Of a stretch of 64,000 nt of DNA, positions 57,287 to 64,000 are shown piece after piece. The stretch is from an uncultured Bacilli bacterium (GTDB taxonomy: Bacteria > Bacillota_I > Bacilli_A > RF39 > UBA660), in NCBI GenBank assembly GCA_934102355.1, contig CAKOSO010000001.1, forward strand, positions 1 to 64,000, read 5' to 3'. How positions within the stretch are numbered: the first letter of the stretch is position 1; each line of letters opens with the position of its first letter. The notes below the pieces were generated by a model. That model saw only the letters and a program-made list of their open reading frames with translations, was not told the origin of the DNA and ran no database searches. The position numbers and the translations under genes are program-made.

Positions 57287-58579
57287 TTAAGTATTTAAAT
57301 ACTTTTTAATTACTATTATATGTTCTACAATAGTATAAATACTTGAAAATAACGTCGCTATTAATAACGAGTACATCCCTATATCCAAAAACGTCAAACC
57401 AATCAATACTACAGTTTTTATTATCATACTTATAGTTGTTGTTTTCATAATTGTTTTTGATTTATTTATAGCTTGTAAACAAGATATTATTGGAGCTTGA
57501 ATATATGTTATTAAAAATATTAATGATGCTACTTTTAAGTAATTTGCACCAAGTGTTTCTTTAAAAACTAAATTTAAACATTCTTTTGGAAATAAAAATA
57601 AAAGAATTGTAAAAGGAACTCCAATTATTAAAGATACTGTTATTGCTTGGATAAGTTTATTTTTTAATTTCACTTTATTTTTTAATACATTATACTTAGT
57701 AAGAACAGGAAGCAAAGCACTAGATATAGCTCCGCTTAAAAATGATGGCAAAGATACAATAGGAATTACATATCCAGATATAATGCCATATTCATTTGTT
57801 ATATAGCTATTTGAATGACCAATAAAGGTAAGAATAAATGTTAAAATTATTGGTTCTAAGAATATTCCAATTGAGCTCACTATTCTACTTAATGTATTTG
57901 GTATTGATATTGATGCAATATTTCTAAAATTATCATATTCAAATCTAAAATATTCTTTTTTTATAGTAAATTTTTGTGGTAAAAATAATAATAATATAAT
58001 TATTGAAGATAATTCACTAATTATATTTATCAAAATTAATACAGTAACAGAATATATAACATTATATTTTAAAACTTTAGGTAAGAACACTACAATAATA
58101 CTTATTCTCACTATTTGTTCTACTATATTAGATATTACATGAGGTAACATTCTTTGTTTTCCAAAAAAATATCCCTTAGCAATTCCAGATATAGTTATAA
58201 AAGGTAATGTTAAACCAATTGACATTATAGGAATAGTTAAATTCTCATTTTTTAAAAAGAATGTAGCAAATGGTTTTGCAATTAGAAATATAAAAATTAT
58301 TATTAGTAGATTAAAAAATAATGCAATTGGAACTGATCCAAAAATAACTTCCTTATTATTACGTGTATTTTCTGATACTATTTTTGACAAAGATAATGGA
58401 AGTGATAATGTAGCAATAGTTATAAATAAATTAAAACTTGGCATCACCATAGTATAAAGTCCAATTCCTTCTAAACCAATAATTCTTGTTGTAATTATTT
58501 TAATTATCATCCCTAGTATTTTAGTTATTAATCCACCAATTACTAATATTAAAGTTGATTTTATGAATTTCTCTTTCAA
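57287..58579 (-). CDS. spoVB: Stage V sporulation protein B-type polysaccharide flippase
   Basis: 430 aa with about 12-14 membrane helices, MOP/MATE superfamily. The N-terminal STLILVIGGLITKILGMI and RIIGLEGIGLYTMVMPSFN stretch and YFFGKQRMLPHVISNIVEQIVRI are typical of SpoVB/YtgP. SpoVB is needed for cortex synthesis, probably flipping lipid-linked precursors; the related YtgP/MurJ roles cannot be excluded. The open frame starts at GTG 58588, which lies within the AGGTGA ribosome site; TTG 58579, four bases after it, is the more likely start. Confidence 0.85.
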   Translation of the reverse strand: MKEKFIKSTLILVIGGLITKILGMIIKIITTRIIGLEGIGLYTMVMPSFNLFITIATLSLPLSLSKIVSENTRNNKEVIFGSVPIALFFNLLIIIFIFLIAKPFATFFLKNENLTIPIMSIGLTLPFITISGIAKGYFFGKQRMLPHVISNIVEQIVRISIIVVFLPKVLKYNVIYSVTVLILINIISELSSIIILLLFLPQKFTIKKEYFRFEYDNFRNIASISIPNTLSRIVSSIGIFLEPIILTFILTFIGHSNSYITNEYGIISGYVIPIVSLPSFLSGAISSALLPVLTKYNVLKNKVKLKNKLIQAITVSLIIGVPFTILLFLFPKECLNLVFKETLGANYLKVASLIFLITYIQAPIISCLQAINKSKTIMKTTTISMIIKTVVLIGLTFLDIGMYSLLIATLFSSIYTIVEHIIVIKKYLNT

Positions 58580-58634
58580 TTTTTTCACCTATATAATTCT
58601 ATGTTTTTTACACTTTTAAAATATATTTAATGAT

Positions 58635-58663
58635 TTGACTTTTTATGACATTTAGTATATAAT
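58635..58663 (+). promoter_or_regulatory. SigA-type promoter of the 206-aa gene
   Basis: TTGACT at 58635-58640, 17-bp spacer, TATAAT at 58658-58663. Confidence 0.8.
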
Positions 58664-58692
58664 AGGTGCTACGCAATAAGGAGATCAAAAAT

Positions 58693-59313
58693 ATGATAGT
58701 TACTAAGATATTACCTGTAGAGGTATCAGTTATAAATAGAAATAATGAGTTAATTTATGCAGAAAAAAGAGTAAATGGCGATAATATTAATTATGTTATA
58801 TATAGTAAAGAAAAAGATAAACTCATAAGAGAAAATCTTACTGAAGATGTATTTTTTGATACGTATTTGGCAGATTCTAGAATGACTTTATATAAAGCAT
58901 TATTATTAATGGAAAAAGACCTATATAACTATTATGGTGAACAAGGAGTTTCAGTCCTTCTTACTTATATAAATTACATAAAAAGACATAGTGGAGCTTA
59001 TTCTAAAAAGTATGGTGCTATGAAAGAATTCCGTGTAAGTCCTAATATGAGAGATATGGTAGTTGATGTTATAGATAGATATAATAACTTTTATCGAAAT
59101 GTTAATTCTAAATACGATTTACCTAGAGTATGCTTCGATAGTTCTTTAGAATATGCAAATGATGAATTTGAATTTTTAAATGGTAAAAACTTAGTAGAAT
59201 CTATTAGTGAACAAGTAAGTGAAGATAAAAAAGTTGATGAAGTAAAATCACATAATAATGAGTTTTTAATTGATGATATTTCTAGGACAAGAAAGTATAA
59301 TGAAGCTATGTAA
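58693..59313 (+). CDS. Hypothetical 206-aa soluble protein
   Basis: No family recognised. It starts with a small beta-rich part (VTKILPVEVSVINRNNELIYAEKRV), continues with a helical centre containing ADSRMTLYKALLLMEKDLYNYYGEQGVS and PNMRDMVVDVIDRYNNFY, and ends in an acidic, disordered tail. The open frame begins with GTG 58666, which lies only two bases after the -10 box; ATG 58693 with AAGGAG is the start. Well-formed promoter and terminator show a real single-gene unit. Divergent from spoVB. Confidence 0.65.
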   Translation: MIVTKILPVEVSVINRNNELIYAEKRVNGDNINYVIYSKEKDKLIRENLTEDVFFDTYLADSRMTLYKALLLMEKDLYNYYGEQGVSVLLTYINYIKRHSGAYSKKYGAMKEFRVSPNMRDMVVDVIDRYNNFYRNVNSKYDLPRVCFDSSLEYANDEFEFLNGKNLVESISEQVSEDKKVDEVKSHNNEFLIDDISRTRKYNEAM

Positions 59314-59326
59314 CAATAGCTTTTTT
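59303..59326 (+). terminator. Terminator overlapping the stop codon
   Basis: Seven-bp stem AAGCTAT/ATAGCTT with six-base loop that contains the stop codon, then T-run. Confidence 0.75.
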
Positions 59327-59382
59327 ACTTGTTTTTTTTATTATAATAAAGTATTATATATTTAGTAAAAGGGAGGATTTTT

Positions 59383-60738
59383 ATGATTACAAAACAAAAA
59401 GGAACTTATGATGTATATGGTAAAAAAGGAAGAGATATTTTAGCACTAAGAAATATATTTGAAGATCTTATGACTAATTATAATTATGAGTATTTTAGAA
59501 CTCCGGTTTTTGAATCTTCTAGTTTATTCCATAGAGGAGTTGGAGAAACAACAGATATAGTTAGTAAAGAAACTTATGATTTTAAAGATAGGGGAGGCAG
59601 AGATTTAACTCTAAGGCCTGAAAGTACTGCTGCAATTGTTAGAAGTTATATTGAAAATAAATTATATACTGACCCTAACTCACCAAAAAAATGTTGGTTT
59701 TTTGAACCTATGTATAGATATGAAAGACCTCAATCTGGTAGAATGAGAGAGCATTTTCAATTTGGTGCTGAAGCATTTGGTAGTGATGATCCACTTATGG
59801 ATGCTGAAGTTATTAGTATTCCAGTTAATTTTTATAGATTATTAGGTCTAAAAGGTGTAACAGTTCACATTAATTCTTTAGGAGATAAAAAAACAAGAGA
59901 TGACTATAGAAGTGCTTTAGTTGAGTATTTGACACCACATATTAATGAATTATGTCCTGATTGTCAAAATAGATTCTTAAAAAACCCTCTTAGAATAATT
60001 GATTGTAAAGTTGATAAGGATAGTGAAATATTAAAAAACGTACCTAGTATTTTAGATTATCAAAGTGAAGAAGCAAAAAAACACTTTAATTTAGTCTTAA
60101 AATATTTAGATGCATTAGAAATTCCTTATGAAATAGACCCTAAAATAGTTAGAGGGCTAGATTATTATACAAATACTGTATTTGAAGTTATTGCAGATAT
60201 TAAAGAATTTGGTGCTCAAAATGTCATGTGTGCAGGTGGTAGATATAATAATTTAGTTAAAACACTTGATGGGCCAGATGTTCCAGCTGTTGGATTCGGT
60301 ATGGGAATAGAAAGACTTATGATGGCATTAGAATATGAAAATATCGATGTATCTGGAGATAATAGTATTAACTGTTATATCGCTCCAATTGGTGATGAAG
60401 CAAAAGATTTCTCTTTAGCATTATGCAATACACTTAGAATTTTAGGTTTAAAAAGTGACATGGATTACTTAAATAGAACATTAAAATCTAATTTTAAACA
60501 AGCTGAAAGACTTGGAGCTAAATTCATGATAATTGTTGGTGATGAAGAAATTGATACTGGAGTTTTAACAGTTAGAAATATGAAAACCAAAACTGAAGAA
60601 AAAGTAGATAATGCAATGATTATTGATTATCTTGTTTCAGAGCTTGAATCATTAGAGGATGATTGTTGTGATGATGGTTGTTCTTGTGATGACTGTAGTT
60701 GTGATGACTGTAGTGGAGAATGTCACTGTAAAGATTAA
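59383..60738 (+). CDS. hisS: Histidyl-tRNA synthetase with Cys/Asp-rich C-terminal tail
   Basis: 451 aa. Class II core: GTYDVYG, VGETTDIVSKETYDF, LTLRPESTAAIVRSY, YERPQSGRMREHFQFG (motif 2), VRGLDYYTNTVFEV, CAGGRYNNLV and VGFGMGIERLMM (motif 3), then the anticodon domain. The normal protein ends near residue 424; beyond it lies an added tail with nine Cys, one His and many Asp (LEDDCCDDGCSC, DDCSCDDCSGECHCKD). The tail is encoded in frame, ends at a natural stop and terminator, and so is not a frameshift artefact. Metal or redox sensing is possible but unproven. The Shine-Dalgarno is GGGAGG. Confidence 0.95.
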   Translation: MITKQKGTYDVYGKKGRDILALRNIFEDLMTNYNYEYFRTPVFESSSLFHRGVGETTDIVSKETYDFKDRGGRDLTLRPESTAAIVRSYIENKLYTDPNSPKKCWFFEPMYRYERPQSGRMREHFQFGAEAFGSDDPLMDAEVISIPVNFYRLLGLKGVTVHINSLGDKKTRDDYRSALVEYLTPHINELCPDCQNRFLKNPLRIIDCKVDKDSEILKNVPSILDYQSEEAKKHFNLVLKYLDALEIPYEIDPKIVRGLDYYTNTVFEVIADIKEFGAQNVMCAGGRYNNLVKTLDGPDVPAVGFGMGIERLMMALEYENIDVSGDNSINCYIAPIGDEAKDFSLALCNTLRILGLKSDMDYLNRTLKSNFKQAERLGAKFMIIVGDEEIDTGVLTVRNMKTKTEEKVDNAMIIDYLVSELESLEDDCCDDGCSCDDCSCDDCSGECHCKD

Positions 60739-60739
60739 G

Positions 60740-60762
60740 AAGCGATTATTCGCTTTTTATTT
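60740..60762 (+). terminator. Terminator of hisS
   Basis: Six-bp stem AAGCGA/TCGCTT with TTAT loop, then TTTATTTT. Confidence 0.75.
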
Positions 60763-60804
60763 TACAGTTTTTTTGTAAAAGTAATATTTATTTTTAAATA
60801 GTTA

Positions 60805-60833
60805 AAGACAAATAAAATATTATATGATATATT
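60805..60833 (+). promoter_or_regulatory. Promoter of the candidate 6S-like RNA
   Basis: AAGACA at 60805-60810 (4 of 6 to TTGACA), 17-bp spacer, TATATT at 60828-60833 preceded by TGA. The predicted start at about 60841 coincides with the first paired base of the RNA structure. Confidence 0.55.
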
Positions 60834-60840
60834 AATATTA

Positions 60841-61003
60841 CCAGATGATACATTTAGTAAAAAACCTTACAAGCTATAATAAGGGAATCAAAATATAGAT
60901 ATTTGGTGTTGAATACTTACTAGTTAAGGATCCTAAAGAATATCAAGAGATGCCCACCTGTAATTAAACAGGTTTTTATAAGCAGTATCACTGGTTTTTA
61001 TTT
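60841..61003 (+). ncRNA. Candidate 6S-like rod-shaped non-coding RNA
   Basis: This 300-base gap between hisS and nusB has no ORF. Its 5' and 3' parts pair in order: CCAGATGATAC with GTATCACTGG (60841-60851 and 60985-60994, one bulged A), AAAAACC with GGTTTTT (60860s and 60971-60977), TTACA with TGTAA, GGGAATC with GATGCCC (one mismatch), GATATT with AATATC. The result is a long rod with internal loops, 5' end at a promoter start and 3' end at a T-rich tract (60995-61003), the plan of 6S RNA. A competing small hairpin (CCTGT/ACAGG, 60957-60972) with five T lies inside. Class assignment is inference. Confidence 0.45.
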
Positions 61004-61029
61004 ACAATTTTTTAGTTTATATATATAAT
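61001..61029 (+). promoter_or_regulatory. SigA-type promoter of nusB
   Basis: TTTACA at 61001-61006, 17-bp spacer, TATAAT at 61024-61029; so nusB does not need the upstream RNA as its leader. Confidence 0.75.
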
Positions 61030-61051
61030 AAAGAAGAAAAAGGAGATATAT

Positions 61052-61456
61052 ATGAGAAGTCGTAGTGAATTAAGAGATATTATAGTTAAAGTCTTATATC
61101 AAGAATATATTTATGATAGTAATAATATTAAATATGATATAAAAAAAATAATTAAAGACAATATTAAAGAAGATAATGAATTTGTTTGTGGTTGTATTAA
61201 TGGAATAATTGATAACGAAAAAGCATTAACAGATTTAGCTAATAAGTACTTAAAAAATTGGAATGTTGATAGATTAGGCAAAGTAGATAAAGCAATACTA
61301 CTTCTTGGAATATATGAAATTGTTTATACAGATACTCCTGATATTGTTTGTATTAATGAAGCTTTGGAACTATCTAAAAAATATAGTGATGAAAAAGTTA
61401 GTAGTATGATTAATGCTACATTAGATAAAATTTTACACGATGAATTAGGAAGATAA
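61052..61456 (+). CDS. nusB: Transcription antitermination factor NusB
   Basis: 134 aa, all-helical. SRSELRDIIVKVLYQEY at the start, then LANKYLKNWNVDRLGKVDKAILLLGIYEIVY and DIVCINEALELSKKYSDEKVSSMINATLDKI are diagnostic. NusB binds boxA RNA with S10 in rRNA antitermination. AAAGGAG precedes ATG. Order nusB-xseA-xseB follows Bacillus, without folD. Confidence 0.95.
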   Translation: MRSRSELRDIIVKVLYQEYIYDSNNIKYDIKKIIKDNIKEDNEFVCGCINGIIDNEKALTDLANKYLKNWNVDRLGKVDKAILLLGIYEIVYTDTPDIVCINEALELSKKYSDEKVSSMINATLDKILHDELGR

Positions 61457-61480
61457 GAAGTTTATACTTCTTTTTCTTTT
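61455..61480 (+). terminator. Terminator of nusB
   Basis: Stem AAGAAGT/ACTTCTT with TTAT loop, overlapping the stop codon, then TTTCTTTT. Confidence 0.75.
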
Positions 61481-61497
61481 GGAAAAGGATAAATATA

Positions 61498-61506
61498 TGA
61501 TATAAT
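61498..61506 (+). promoter_or_regulatory. Extended -10 promoter of xseA-xseB
   Basis: TGA followed by TATAAT (61501-61506), 28 bases before ATG. Confidence 0.6.
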
Positions 61507-61533
61507 TATTTTATCGAAGATAGAGGTTATAAT

Positions 61534-62802
61534 ATGAATGATAAGTATTTAACAGTTACACAAATTAATAAATATATAAAATATAAGTTTGATAATGATC
61601 AAAATTTAAATATAGTTTATTTAAAGGGTGAAATATCAAATTTCAAGAGTCATTCATCAGGTCATTTATATTTTACTATTAAAGATGAATCATCAAGAAT
61701 TATGGCAGTTATGTTTAGAAATAATGCTATGAAAATTAATTTTAAACCAAATGATGGAGATAAAGTTTTAGTAGTTGGTAAAATTGGTGTCTATGAAGCT
61801 AATGGAAATTACCAAATATACGTAGAAGAAATGGCTCTTGACGGTGTAGGAAATCTCTATTTAGAATTTGAAAAACTAAAGAAAAAATTAGAACTTGAAG
61901 GATTATTTGATCAAAAATATAAAAAACCAATTCCTAAATACCCCAAAAATATTGGTGTTATAACTGCTACTACTGGAGCCGCTATTAGGGATATTATTAC
62001 AACAATTAATCGTAGATATAAACTCGTAAATGTATCAATTTTTCCTTGCTTAGTACAAGGCGAAGGCGCTAAAGAAGATATTGTAAGAAATCTAAAAAGA
62101 GCACAAAACTATGATTTAGATGTTATTATTCTCGGGCGTGGTGGTGGATCTATTGAAGATTTATGGGCATTTAACGAAGAATGCGTTGCTCGAGCTATAT
62201 TTGATAGCAAAATACCAATTATATCTGGAGTAGGGCATGAAATAGACTTTACAATAAGTGATTTTGTTTCTGATCTTAGAGCGCCAACACCTACCGCTGC
62301 AGCAGAACTTGCAGTACCGAGTACACTTGAACTAATAAATGCATTAAACCAATTGAATATAAGATGTAATAAATCAGTACGTAACTTACTCGATATGAAA
62401 AAACAGCAATTAAAAAAATTGACTGATTCATATATCTTGAAAAATCCAAAGAGCATGTATGAAGTTAAAATGCAAAAGATAGATGGACTAGTAGAAAAAG
62501 TATTATACCTATTAAAATATAAAGTTAATGAAAGCAATAATAAGTTACTTAATATCGATAATAGATTAAAAATATCTATTGGGAAGACTGTGGATCTAAA
62601 AAATAATAAATTTTTAAATATTATTACTAAACTTGAAACACTAAATCCAATTAATACCATTAAAAGAGGTTACACAATAACTAAAAATAAAGAAAAATGT
62701 ATAAACAACATAAATAACGTTAAGATTGGAGATATTATAGAAACTGAACTAGTAAACGGAAAATTATTTTCTGAAGTTAAAAATGTGGAGGTAAAAGAAT
62801 GA
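61534..62802 (+). CDS. xseA: Exodeoxyribonuclease VII large subunit
   Basis: 422 aa. N-terminal OB fold (YLTVTQINKYIK, VYLKGEISNFKSHSSGHLYFTIKDE), catalytic core with PKNIGVITATTGAAIRDIITT, DVIILGRGGGSIEDLWAFNEE and PIISGVGHEIDFTISDFVSDLRAPTPTAAAE (shown by its VGHEIDFT and APTPTAAAE parts), then a coiled coil and the C-terminal RGYTITKN. Removes nucleotides from single-strand DNA in complex with XseB. Its last four bases overlap xseB (ATGA), the classical coupling. Confidence 0.97.
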   Translation: MNDKYLTVTQINKYIKYKFDNDQNLNIVYLKGEISNFKSHSSGHLYFTIKDESSRIMAVMFRNNAMKINFKPNDGDKVLVVGKIGVYEANGNYQIYVEEMALDGVGNLYLEFEKLKKKLELEGLFDQKYKKPIPKYPKNIGVITATTGAAIRDIITTINRRYKLVNVSIFPCLVQGEGAKEDIVRNLKRAQNYDLDVIILGRGGGSIEDLWAFNEECVARAIFDSKIPIISGVGHEIDFTISDFVSDLRAPTPTAAAELAVPSTLELINALNQLNIRCNKSVRNLLDMKKQQLKKLTDSYILKNPKSMYEVKMQKIDGLVEKVLYLLKYKVNESNNKLLNIDNRLKISIGKTVDLKNNKFLNIITKLETLNPINTIKRGYTITKNKEKCINNINNVKIGDIIETELVNGKLFSEVKNVEVKE

Positions 62803-63020
62803 GTAAAGAATTAAGCTTTGAAGAAAAATTAAATAATCTAGAAAAAATAGTTAAAGAATTAGAACAAGGAGATGTACCACTTGATAATGCAATCGAAAAA
62901 TTTAATGAAGCAATGAAACTATCTAGTGAATTAAATAAAAAGCTAAATGAAGCAACTGAAACCATTAATAAAGTTATTAATAATGATGGAAGTAGAGAAG
63001 ACTTTAAAATTAACGAATAA
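62799..63020 (+). CDS. xseB: Exodeoxyribonuclease VII small subunit
   Basis: 73 aa. LSFEEKLNNLEKIVKELEQGDVPLDNAIEKFNEAMKLS matches the conserved XseB core (FE-x-x-L-x-x-LE-x-IV-x-x-LE, then LD-x-A-x-x-x-F-x-x-G/A). Several small subunits coat each XseA. GGAGG lies seven bases before ATG, inside the end of xseA. Confidence 0.96.
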   Translation: MSKELSFEEKLNNLEKIVKELEQGDVPLDNAIEKFNEAMKLSSELNKKLNEATETINKVINNDGSREDFKINE

Positions 63021-63040
63021 TTTTTTCCATTTTTTGTTTA

Positions 63041-63069
63041 ATATATATTAAAAGGAAATAGACATAATA
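63041..63069 (+). promoter_or_regulatory. SigG/SigF-like promoter of spoIVB
   Basis: ATATA at 63041-63045, 17-bp spacer, CATAATA at 63063-63069; only the first -35 base departs from GHATR-N17/18-CATWHTA. spoIVB is a forespore gene in Bacillus. Confidence 0.65.
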
Positions 63070-63098
63070 ATAATGTAGTTTATTAAGGAGTTGATTTT

Positions 63099-64000
63099 AT
63101 GACTTTTAAAAAAATAAATTACAAATTGTTCTTATTCCTTTTTTTAATTTCTATTTTTATTATGCCATTTAATGCTTATGCTTATACGAATAAAGTGATT
63201 CTTGGAGGAGAAAACGTTGGAATTGAAGTACATAGTAAAGGAATTTTAGTGGTTGGTTTTTATAATGTTTCAACATCCAGTCCAGGAAAAGATGCAGGAT
63301 TACAATTAGGTGATTTAATTGTAAAGATAGATGATACCGCTATTTCCACAATAGCTGATCTAACTAATTATATAAATGATTCAAGCAATAAGCTTACCTT
63401 AACCTATCAAAGAGGTTCTAAAACATATACAACAGATCTAACTCTAGCATATGATGATGGTATATATAAAACAGGTATTTATGTTAAGGATTCTATTATT
63501 GGAATAGGCACTCTCACATTTATAAATCCTGTTACAAGCATGTATGGTGCTTTAGGTCATGAAATAGATGAATCTACAACTGGAATGAAATTTGAAATAA
63601 AAGATGGGAAGATATTCAAAAGTGATGTAATTGATATAAAAAAATCTAACCGAAATGATCCAGGAGAAAAAAGAGCAAATTACTATTCTAATATAGAATA
63701 TGGTACAATACTTAAAAATACCGAAGTAGGAATCTTTGGTAAATATATTGGTGATATTAATAATGATAAATTAATTGATGTTGCAAATACGGGAGAAATA
63801 ACTACTGGAGAAGCTTATATTTACACTGTTGTTTCTAATTCTTTAATAGAAAAATTTAAAATAAATATTTTAAGTATAAACAACAATTCTATAAAAAACA
63901 TTTTATTTGAAGTAGTTGATGAAAACTTATTAAATAAAACAAACGGTATTGTTCAAGGAATGAGCGGCTCTCCAATTGTTCAAAATGGTAAATTAGTCGG
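63099..64000 (+). CDS. spoIVB: SpoIVB sporulation serine peptidase, 3' end beyond window
   Basis: Partial: 300 codons are visible and the frame is open at the window edge; the family is about 400-430 aa. Signal anchor (KLFLFLFLISIFIMPFNAYA), a PDZ domain (about 60-120: GKDAGLQLGDLIVKIDDTAIS), then the S55 peptidase with IGIGTLTFINPVTSMYGALGHEID carrying the catalytic His, and GIVQGMSGSPIVQNGKLV carrying the catalytic Ser. SpoIVB is secreted from the forespore and triggers pro-SigK processing through SpoIVFA. ATG follows AAGGAG. In Bacillus spo0A follows spoIVB, so spo0A may lie just beyond. Confidence 0.92.
   Translation, partial: MTFKKINYKLFLFLFLISIFIMPFNAYAYTNKVILGGENVGIEVHSKGILVVGFYNVSTSSPGKDAGLQLGDLIVKIDDTAISTIADLTNYINDSSNKLTLTYQRGSKTYTTDLTLAYDDGIYKTGIYVKDSIIGIGTLTFINPVTSMYGALGHEIDESTTGMKFEIKDGKIFKSDVIDIKKSNRNDPGEKRANYYSNIEYGTILKNTEVGIFGKYIGDINNDKLIDVANTGEITTGEAYIYTVVSNSLIEKFKINILSINNNSIKNILFEVVDENLLNKTNGIVQGMSGSPIVQNGKLV

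Noticed and set aside
60957..60977. CCTGT/ACAGG hairpin with five T as the terminator of a shorter RNA
   Set aside because: Not excluded, but the longer rod with ends at a promoter start and a T-tract explains more of the sequence; noted as the competing structure.
62109..62660. 183-aa minus-strand frame inside xseA
   Set aside because: Antisense shadow; no ribosome site, no recognisable domain, and the plus frame is certain.

Overview
The window is strongly AT-rich (by eye under one third G+C) chromosomal DNA from an endospore-forming, Gram-positive Bacillota. Sporulation genes are scattered along it: gpr, spoIIP, sspI, two cotY/cotZ-like coat genes, a dacF-like gene, spoVB and the start of spoIVB. 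Gene order repeatedly matches Bacillus-type chromosomes but in thinned form: rpsT|gpr-spoIIP-(yqxA-like), hrcA-grpE-dnaK-dnaJ, rplU-prp-rpmA, and nusB-xseA-xseB-spoIVB. UGA is used as a stop (hrcA, xseA), so the code is the standard bacterial one. AlaRS and MiaA are short and several neighbours expected in Bacillus (lepA, hemN, folD, ispA, dxs, recN) are absent at these loci, which suggests a compact genome from an uncultured Bacilli/Clostridia-type lineage. I see no transposase, prophage module, rRNA or CRISPR array.

Layout. 0-5.4 kb: tRNA-Asp and tRNA-Phe, a tandem-domain ThyX, a membrane-bound XRE regulator, a SEDS glycosyltransferase, and paired coat genes. 5.5-8.9 kb: a degenerate EIIB-like membrane protein, tandem Spo0A boxes, an orphan sensor histidine kinase, and a surface protein with an NPSTG tail facing a class-B-like sortase. 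8.9-13.1 kb: an HD hydrolase, unknown genes, and a three-gene secreted/membrane-anchored operon with an internal terminator. 13.1-17.7 kb: mutL, a kinase-like protein, miaA, a transglutaminase-like membrane protein and rpsT. 17.8-28 kb: forespore and heat-shock genes ending in sspI. 28-31.9 kb: lemA plus a DUF2207 protein, a Y-family polymerase and tRNA-Lys. 31.9-42.2 kb: an envelope block with a CHAP-like membrane protein, two lipoproteins, a D,D-carboxypeptidase and two giant Cna-B surface proteins, one with a thioester domain and one with a vWA domain. 42.2-55.3 kb: L21/L27, tex, recD2, cmk-alaS and a T-box-controlled aspS. 55.4-64 kb: an LCP protein, spoVB, hisS with a Cys-rich tail, a candidate 6S-like RNA, nusB, xseAB and partial spoIVB.

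Regulation readable in the sequence: many SigA promoters with 17-bp spacers, a CIRCE operator at hrcA, a T-box at aspS, a probable L21 leader at rplU, three SigG/SigF-like promoters (gpr, sspI, spoIVB), and tandem 0A boxes before the kinase. Many genes use a GGTGAT-type Shine-Dalgarno, which settles several starts. The most interesting items are the candidate 6S-like RNA, the thioester/vWA Cna-B pair, the 11.4-13.1 kb operon, the tandem ThyX with its motif split between copies, the Cys-rich HisRS tail, and a sortase that appears to start at ATT.
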